Shown here: in pieces, positions 35,391-40,197 of the stretch
Layout: each line of letters begins with the position of its first letter
Position numbering within the stretch: position 1 is the stretch's first letter
Assembly (NCBI GenBank): GCA_029262375.1
Contig: JAJCZM010000026.1
Location: 1 to 40,197 of the forward strand
From: Deltaproteobacteria bacterium
GTDB taxonomy: Bacteria; Desulfobacterota; Binatia; UBA1149; SPBQ01
Direction of reading: 5' to 3'
Length of the DNA: 40,197 bases
Notes under the pieces: model-generated
What the model was told of the DNA's origin: nothing
Databases searched by the model: none
What the model saw: the letters and a program-made list of their open reading frames with translations, nothing else
Made by a program: the position numbers and the translations under genes

Positions 35391-36356
35391 GTGAACGTAC
35401 GGCTCGACGGTACAGCCGTGATCAACAATCAGCTCCCAGGCAGTCCGTTCGAGCTGTCGGTCGTCGGTTTCGGCTGCTGGGCGATCGGTGGCAAGTGGTG
35501 GGGGCCGGTCGATGACGACGAGTCGAAGCGCGCGGTCTCGCACGCCGTAGACATCGGCATCAACTGGTTCGACACCGCGCCGCTGTACGGTCACGGCCAC
35601 GCGGACCGCATTCTGGTAGAGGCACTCGGATCGCGCCGCCACGACGTCGTCATCGCTACGAAATTCGGACCGCGCTGGGACGACTCCGAGCACGCCGCCT
35701 GCGATCTGAGCGCAACCAACGTACGCCGAGACATCGAAGAAAGCCTCAAACGTCTCGAACTCGAAACCATCCCCCTCGTACAGGCGCACTGGGCCTGCGA
35801 GCGCGGCACCCCGCTCGCCGAAACTCTCGACACGCTCGATGCTCTCAAGGACGAAGGCAAGATTCGTCACTACGGCCTCTGCAACTACGCGAAAGACGAG
35901 GCAATCGAAGCGCACACGAGAGGCGGCGCATCGCTCCAACGCGCTTACTCGATGATACGTCGCGAGTTGGAACCCGAACTAGACGCGCTCAAAGGCGCGA
36001 ACGTCGGCCTGCTTGTGTACGAGACGCTCGGGCGCGGGTTGCTCACCGGGAAGTTCCTCGAGCGCCCGGATTTCCCCGAATCCGACATGCGCAAGCGCGA
36101 TGATCGCTTCGCTGAACCGGCGTTCACGACAATCTCCGGGCTGGTCGAGGCACTACGCATCGTCGCGCGCCGTATCGATAGCACGCCGGCGGCGATAGCA
36201 ATTGCGTGGGCCATCGCTCAGTCCGGCGCGACATCGGCGATCGTCGGCGCCAAGACCGAAGCACAAGTCGATGAGAACGTCGCAGCAGTCGAGCTACTCG
36301 GACGCCGAAAACTGTGGGAAGCACTCGGCCCCTACGTCGACCACTGTCGCGTTTAG
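35391..36356 (+). CDS. Aldo/keto reductase
   Basis: A 321-residue NADPH-dependent oxidoreductase of the AKR superfamily. The catalytic tetrad is complete: D61 and Y66 (FDTAPLYG), K91 (IATKFG) and H133 (LVQAHW). The NADPH-binding tail SAIVGAKTEAQVDEN lies near the C-terminus. The overall layout resembles the bacterial general-stress/sugar AKR group. The substrate is an unknown carbonyl. It starts with GTG 35391, eight bp after the secreted malectin protein, and may share its transcript. The end faces the paraoxonase-like gene across 14 bp. Confidence 0.92.
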   Translation: MNVRLDGTAVINNQLPGSPFELSVVGFGCWAIGGKWWGPVDDDESKRAVSHAVDIGINWFDTAPLYGHGHADRILVEALGSRRHDVVIATKFGPRWDDSEHAACDLSATNVRRDIEESLKRLELETIPLVQAHWACERGTPLAETLDTLDALKDEGKIRHYGLCNYAKDEAIEAHTRGGASLQRAYSMIRRELEPELDALKGANVGLLVYETLGRGLLTGKFLERPDFPESDMRKRDDRFAEPAFTTISGLVEALRIVARRIDSTPAAIAIAWAIAQSGATSAIVGAKTEAQVDENVAAVELLGRRKLWEALGPYVDHCRV

Positions 36357-36370
36357 GCGCCGCAGTGGCG

Positions 36371-37474
36371 CTAGCGTTGCAGCAGATCGCTCGAGACGCG
36401 CGCGATGCGATCGCCGGAGAACGTCCCTAGATAGACATACTCGCCGTGTGCGACTGCGACAGTAGCAGCCCCCATGGGAGCACCGACGTTCTCGATGATT
36501 GTGCGTGCGGTCATTGCATTCGTGTCGATGGCCGCGACTACAAAACGGATACCACAATTGCCTTCGGTCAATTCCAAGCACTTCATCGTCTCGGCGAACG
36601 TCGCATCGTGGCCGGCAACCAACAGTTCACCGCTCGGAGACCACGAAAGATTGTCGGGGCTCGGTACCGAGACGCTACCGATGCGCTCGCCGTCAGCGAC
36701 GTTCACCTTGATGACCTCGTCGCCGAAGTAGCTGTTCACATACAGAACGCTCCCGTCCTCCGATTTCTCCACTCCGTTGGCGTACTTCGCGGCCGAGCCG
36801 CCGATCTCGCGATAGCCGCCGCTATGCGACCATGCGTAGACCTTGCCCGGCGCGTACGACGTCCACTGCATACGCAACACACCCAACGTAATGTTCATGC
36901 CGTGCGAATACGTATGTGACACCCAGAACGAGCCGTCTGCGTGACCGACGACATCGTTGAACTGCATGTCGCCCTGCGCCAACACGCAGCCACGGTACTG
37001 CAACTTCACTGCACTGCCGTCGTCGATGACCTCAAAAAGCTCAACAGACTCTCGCTCCCCGTGATTCACGACGAACAGCTCATGTCGACCGTCATCGCGC
37101 TGCTCGATGTCTATCCCATGCGGTGCGATCGCTTGTGGATTGTCGAAGCGCGGGCAGTCGGAGTCGCCCCAGTCGGGCGTAGGCTCGGCGGAAGCATCGT
37201 CGCTTGGAAACAATACTTCGATCGCACCCGCGGGCGGTTCGAGCGCAATGAGGTTCCCTGCACGGCTACCGTCGGGCGATGCCATCTGGCTGACGATCAA
37301 CTGACGACCGCGTGGAGCAACGACAATATCTTCCGGGTTCCCGAAACGGCAGTCCGGTTCGATACCGGCAGCCGCTTCGCAAGTCAGAATCGGGGTGTGC
37401 CCCGGATCTCCCGCGCACGCGGCGACAGTCGTCACACACAACGCGAACACGAATATTAAGTCGATATGTCGCAA
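36371..37474 (-). CDS. Paraoxonase/SMP-30-like beta-propeller lipoprotein
   Basis: A 367-residue lipoprotein with a predicted beta-propeller. The signal MRHIDLIFVFALCVTTVAAC ends at a lipobox Cys (C20). Propeller motifs resemble arylesterase/paraoxonase and SMP-30: NPEDIVV, APHGIDI, FNDVVG, ANGVEKSEDGSVLYV and SPDNLSW. These Asn/Asp residues bind calcium in known relatives, which hydrolyse lactones or aryl esters. The precise reaction is unknown. I chose TTG 37474 because GGAGGT sits seven bases upstream and it gives a clean lipoprotein signal; a longer ATG frame to 37525 would bury the signal. Confidence 0.78.
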   Translation of the reverse strand: MRHIDLIFVFALCVTTVAACAGDPGHTPILTCEAAAGIEPDCRFGNPEDIVVAPRGRQLIVSQMASPDGSRAGNLIALEPPAGAIEVLFPSDDASAEPTPDWGDSDCPRFDNPQAIAPHGIDIEQRDDGRHELFVVNHGERESVELFEVIDDGSAVKLQYRGCVLAQGDMQFNDVVGHADGSFWVSHTYSHGMNITLGVLRMQWTSYAPGKVYAWSHSGGYREIGGSAAKYANGVEKSEDGSVLYVNSYFGDEVIKVNVADGERIGSVSVPSPDNLSWSPSGELLVAGHDATFAETMKCLELTEGNCGIRFVVAAIDTNAMTARTIIENVGAPMGAATVAVAHGEYVYLGTFSGDRIARVSSDLLQR

Positions 37475-37549
37475 TGAAAATACCTCCGGGATGGCGCCGA
37501 GCGCACGCCCCGCATCGTTGTTCATGTCGGGCGTAGTATCCGCAAGTCG

Positions 37550-38017
37550 TTAGTCGACGTCACGAGCTGCTGGACTGCGCCAGAAGCGCAACGATTGTAC
37601 GACGATTGCGATAATCGTCATGAACTGTAGGGGAGCCCAGGCCGTCTGAAGCCCGCTCGTCGGCTCGGCGACGGTTCCAGGTACGCCCTTCGGGACACCG
37701 AGAACGCCGCAGAGCGAATGCCCCGAGAAGGTCGTCTCGGTAAGCGCGGGCAAGATCACGATCGCATCATATAAGAGAAGCGGTACGACAGCGCAGGCCA
37801 GCCATTTTAGCGAATCGCGCCATCTCAGCGCCGCACCGATCGTACCGGCGCCTACGATCGCAAGAAGACCGAAAACGAATGTACCCAGCCACAACTCGTC
37901 GGAATCAACTCGGCATTCGGCGCGCGGGACGACCGCGATGACAACGGCATAACCGAAGCCGATCATCCATCCGCCGAATCCGGCGCCCACTCGTAGGAAG
38001 ATCTCCGCCGGCCGCAT
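37550..38017 (-). CDS. Four-helix membrane protein, unknown function
   Basis: A 155-residue integral membrane protein with helices at about 8-30, 42-63, 70-92 and 124-143. A periplasmic-type loop between the last two contains Cys, Gly and Pro (SLCGVLGVPKGVPG). No family is recognised. ATG 38017 is favoured over 38053, which would add a polar extension. It lies upstream of the paraoxonase-like gene on the same strand (75-bp gap), and its start is divergent from mscL. Confidence 0.6.
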   Translation of the reverse strand: MRPAEIFLRVGAGFGGWMIGFGYAVVIAVVPRAECRVDSDELWLGTFVFGLLAIVGAGTIGAALRWRDSLKWLACAVVPLLLYDAIVILPALTETTFSGHSLCGVLGVPKGVPGTVAEPTSGLQTAWAPLQFMTIIAIVVQSLRFWRSPAARDVD

Positions 38018-38224
38018 CCGCGCTACCCTGCCAGACGGCAGCGACGCTTCCAACCCGCCGGTCGCCTGCTTGACCGGCTTGGTAGGTCTGTGAGAGGTTG
38101 AAGATCGAAGCTCGCTACCGGTCTGGATCGGTTGAGAGTGCGTACCCTACGAAGCCAGTTTTGATGGGATGGAGTCGCACGAACAGATGGGGATCGTCGA
38201 CCGAGAACGAGGAGGACTGAGTCC

Positions 38225-38632
38225 ATGAGCATGATGAGTGAGTTCAAAGATTTTGCGATGCGAGGCAACGTCGTCGACATGGCAACGGGTGTCGTGATCG
38301 GCGGCGCGTTCAAAGGCATCGTGACGTCGTTTACCAACGACATCCTGATGCCGCCGATCGGAATGCTACTCGGAGGCGTCGATTTTTCGAAGCTGATGAT
38401 CACGATTCAAGAGGCGAGCGGTGAGACCGAAGCCGTCGCGATCAAGTACGGTGTGTTCATCAACGCCATGCTCGACTTCCTAATCATCGCCTTCGCAATT
38501 TTCCTGGTCATCAAGGCGATGAACACAGCGATGAAGGGCAAAGAAGAGGAGCCGGCACCACAAGCGCCTCCGGAACCCACGAAGGAAGAAGCACTACTAA
38601 CGGAAATTCGCGACGCGCTGCGCGCCCGCTAG
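38225..38632 (+). CDS. mscL: Large-conductance mechanosensitive channel MscL
   Basis: A 135-residue MscL, the normal length. The N-terminal amphipathic helix ([18 protein letters not shown]) leads into TM1 ([25 protein letters not shown]), a periplasmic loop, TM2 (about 76-97) and a basic-acidic cytoplasmic helix ending [14 protein letters not shown]. It forms a pentamer in the inner membrane that opens on osmotic down-shock to release solutes. GAGGAGG precedes ATG 38225 (38209-38215), and a strong hairpin follows the stop. It appears to be a single-gene unit. Confidence 0.97.
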   Translation: MSMMSEFKDFAMRGNVVDMATGVVIGGAFKGIVTSFTNDILMPPIGMLLGGVDFSKLMITIQEASGETEAVAIKYGVFINAMLDFLIIAFAIFLVIKAMNTAMKGKEEEPAPQAPPEPTKEEALLTEIRDALRAR

Positions 38633-38666
38633 CAGTCGCGCCTTAAAGCGGCTTCGGCCGCCGTTC

Positions 38667-38694
38667 GGGGCAGGCTCGGTAACGAGCCTGCCCC
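38667..38694 (+). terminator. Terminator after mscL
   Basis: GGGGCAGGCTCG (38667-38678) pairs perfectly with CGAGCCTGCCCC (38683-38694) around GTAA. GTTCTCGTTG follows, a weak T tract. It may also serve the converging SDR gene. Confidence 0.8.
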
Positions 38695-38720
38695 GTTCTC
38701 GTTGTCGGAGTCAGTTCGTC

Positions 38721-39785
38721 TTATCGGGCGGCGACGAGGCCGAGCTCGATGGCACTATTGCCCATGTCGATGAGAGTCTCGCTATAGGGGCGTGGCTGCC
38801 AGCCCAGCTCGCTCTCCGCTTTCCGGGCGCTCACCGGCTCACGCCGCCCAATGTTCGGCAACGTCGCACGCAGCGTCTTGTCGAATCGCGAAGCCAGCCA
38901 TAGGAGGGGGTAAGGAAGATGTCCGGTCGGTACTTTGTAACCGCGCGGCCGGAACTCCTTGTCGAGAATCTTGGCCATGTCGCGAATCCAGATGTGCTCA
39001 CCCGCACAGATATAGCGATTGCCCGCCGCCACCGGCTTCGTCATGGCAAGCAACTGTGCCTTCGCGATATCGCGCACGTCGACCATCGCGAAACCCAGCT
39101 TCGGGCATGCCGGCATCTCGCGGTTGAGCAGTCGCTTGATGATCTCGGCCGACGTACCGTCGGCGTCGCTGAGCAGCGGCCCCGCGACGAACCCCGGATT
39201 GATGACCGCAAGTTCGAACTTCTCGTCATCCGGCAGCGCCGCAACGAAATCCCACGCAGCTCTCTCGGCCAACGTTTTACTTTTCTGATACGGCATACAG
39301 TTCTCGACGACCGACCAGTCGGTCTCGTCGTAAACATGATCGCCTCGTTCACCATGACCGAACGCAACGGCCGCGACCGACGATGTGAGGACCACGCGTT
39401 TCACGCTGCCCGCACGGGCGGCAGCCTCGAGCACGCGGCGTGTGCCTTCGACAGCCGGTCGGATCAGCTCGTTCTCATCGTCGGGTTGCGCCGCCGGAAA
39501 CGGCGATGCGACATGCAAGATGTACGACGCGCCCGCGACCGCGTCGGCCCAGCCGGCGTCGCTGGTGAGATCCGCCTCCGCAAGTTCTAGGCCCGGAGCG
39601 ATCGTTTCGAGGTGCTTGACCTTCGCGCGATTCGCAACGCTGCGAACGGTACCTCGCACGCGATAGCCGTCGGCCAACAAAGCCGCAATACAATGTCCCG
39701 CCACAAAACCGCTCGCGCCGGTGACGAGCACCAGCGTGTCCTTCGTGTCCTTTGAAAGCTGGACATTTCGATCCTGAACGCTCAT
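38721..39785 (-). CDS. Extended SDR, dihydroflavonol-4-reductase/aldehyde-reductase type
   Basis: A 354-residue NAD(P)-dependent reductase of the extended short-chain family. The Rossmann motif TGASGFVAG (22-30) is followed by the catalytic Ser in VLTSSVAAV (134-136) and YQKSK (Y166, K170). The segment INPGFVAGPLL is typical of the dihydroflavonol-reductase/cinnamyl-CoA-reductase group. The substrate is probably an aldehyde or ketone. GAGGAGTG precedes ATG 39785; the longer open frame to 39905 is Cys/Arg-rich and unlikely to be translated. The gene converges with mscL. Confidence 0.9.
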   Translation of the reverse strand: MSVQDRNVQLSKDTKDTLVLVTGASGFVAGHCIAALLADGYRVRGTVRSVANRAKVKHLETIAPGLELAEADLTSDAGWADAVAGASYILHVASPFPAAQPDDENELIRPAVEGTRRVLEAAARAGSVKRVVLTSSVAAVAFGHGERGDHVYDETDWSVVENCMPYQKSKTLAERAAWDFVAALPDDEKFELAVINPGFVAGPLLSDADGTSAEIIKRLLNREMPACPKLGFAMVDVRDIAKAQLLAMTKPVAAGNRYICAGEHIWIRDMAKILDKEFRPRGYKVPTGHLPYPLLWLASRFDKTLRATLPNIGRREPVSARKAESELGWQPRPYSETLIDMGNSAIELGLVAAR

Positions 39786-40035
39786 TCGCGACACTCCTCG
39801 CCCGCAACGGTAGTTCGGCGGCGCCATCATGCCATCTCGGCGCCGCGATAGACAAGGCGAACAAGAGGAACAGGATGGACCCGACGCGGCGGAACGGAAT
39901 CCCACACGCCCGCGGCGGTCGAGAGCTAGCGTTTGTGAAGCGAAACAGCGACGGGCGAACCGCTGCCAACGAAGTAGTTGGTGTTCGCGTCGCCGTTACT
40001 GACTTCCCGGTAGTCGGGAGAGAAACTAGAGGTGA
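39786..40035. other. Gene-free stretch upstream of the SDR gene
   Basis: I see no supported gene. A small hairpin (TTCCCG/CGGGAG, around 40000-40022) lies near the stop of the partial gene to the right and may be a weak terminator. The SDR promoter should be here, but no clear -10/-35 pair is visible. Confidence 0.4.
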
Positions 40036-40197
40036 CTAGTGAACGGTATGATCGGGACCGTCGAGTACACCGAGTACGGTGAGGCAGTCCATCCCTTCGC
40101 TCAGATGATAGAGAATGTACCAGCCGTCTACGGCGAGGTAGTAGCAACCTTTGGCATCGTCGAGCATGACAGCCTCTTCGGGCTGCGGCTCATCGGC
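40036..40197 (-). CDS. C-terminal end of an unknown protein (runs off the window)
   Basis: The minus frame is open from the window edge to TAG at 40036-40038 (53 residues). It contains a strand-rich segment, YYLAVDGWYILYHLSEG, followed by LTVLGVLDGPDH. It vaguely recalls the C-terminal beta strands of RelE/ParE-type toxins, but the similarity is too thin for a call. The coding-like composition and conserved-looking aromatic pattern support a real gene. Confidence 0.5.
   Translation of the reverse strand, partial: ADEPQPEEAVMLDDAKGCYYLAVDGWYILYHLSEGMDCLTVLGVLDGPDHTVH

Noticed and set aside
40036..40197. RelE/ParE toxin end
   Set aside because: Only a loose beta-strand resemblance; without the rest of the gene or an antitoxin partner the call is not supported.

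Overview
The window is a GC-rich (roughly 60% by eye), gene-dense stretch of a bacterial chromosome. The gene mix suggests a deltaproteobacterium in the old broad sense (Myxococcota, Desulfobacterota or Binatota type), probably uncultured: large secreted proteins with Thr/Ser-rich linkers and Cys-rich repeats, dockerin-like modules, a Baeyer-Villiger monooxygenase, a thiolase and an acyl-CoA synthetase. This placement is inferred from gene content. I saw no rRNA, tRNA, CRISPR, transposase, phage or recognisable transcription-factor gene.

Layout. 1-855 (-) is the N-terminal part of a secreted dockerin-like protein, divergent from an MMPL/RND exporter (918-3140). A HAPMO-type Baeyer-Villiger monooxygenase follows (3242-5179). 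Next is a tightly coupled operon of two YbjQ/UPF0145 proteins and an M48 metalloprotease (5289-6977). An FG-GAP/UnbV secreted protein (7058-8950), an atypical class A penicillin-binding protein (9220-12276) and a Kelch/malectin/Cys-repeat secreted protein (12298-15855) complete the left block, which closes with a bidirectional terminator. The middle holds rapA (-), a DUF5360 membrane protein, a thiolase plus DUF523/DUF1722 operon (-), a lipoprotein/DUF4197 overlapping pair, an acyl-CoA synthetase and a membrane-anchored E2-like acyltransferase that lacks the usual catalytic His.

The right part (26003-28908, -) is a run of small membrane, lipoprotein and DUF3465 genes. After it come two more giant secreted proteins, divergent around a 634-bp gene-free region: an EGF-ended Cys-rich protein (29029-31803, -) and a cohesin-like/triple-malectin protein (32438-35383, +). 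The window ends with an aldo/keto reductase, a paraoxonase-like lipoprotein (-, TTG start), a small membrane protein (-), mscL, an extended-SDR reductase (-) and the 3' end of an unknown gene (-).

The strongest theme is a family of secreted modular proteins with Thr-rich linkers (at 1, 7058, 12298, 29029 and 32438). They share dockerin-like, malectin-like and Cys-rich modules, and one carries a cohesin-like N-terminal domain. This suggests a cell-surface or extracellular assembly system, which remains a hypothesis. A second theme is lipid or ketone metabolism (monooxygenase, thiolase, acyl-CoA synthetase, E2-like acyltransferase, SDR, AKR).
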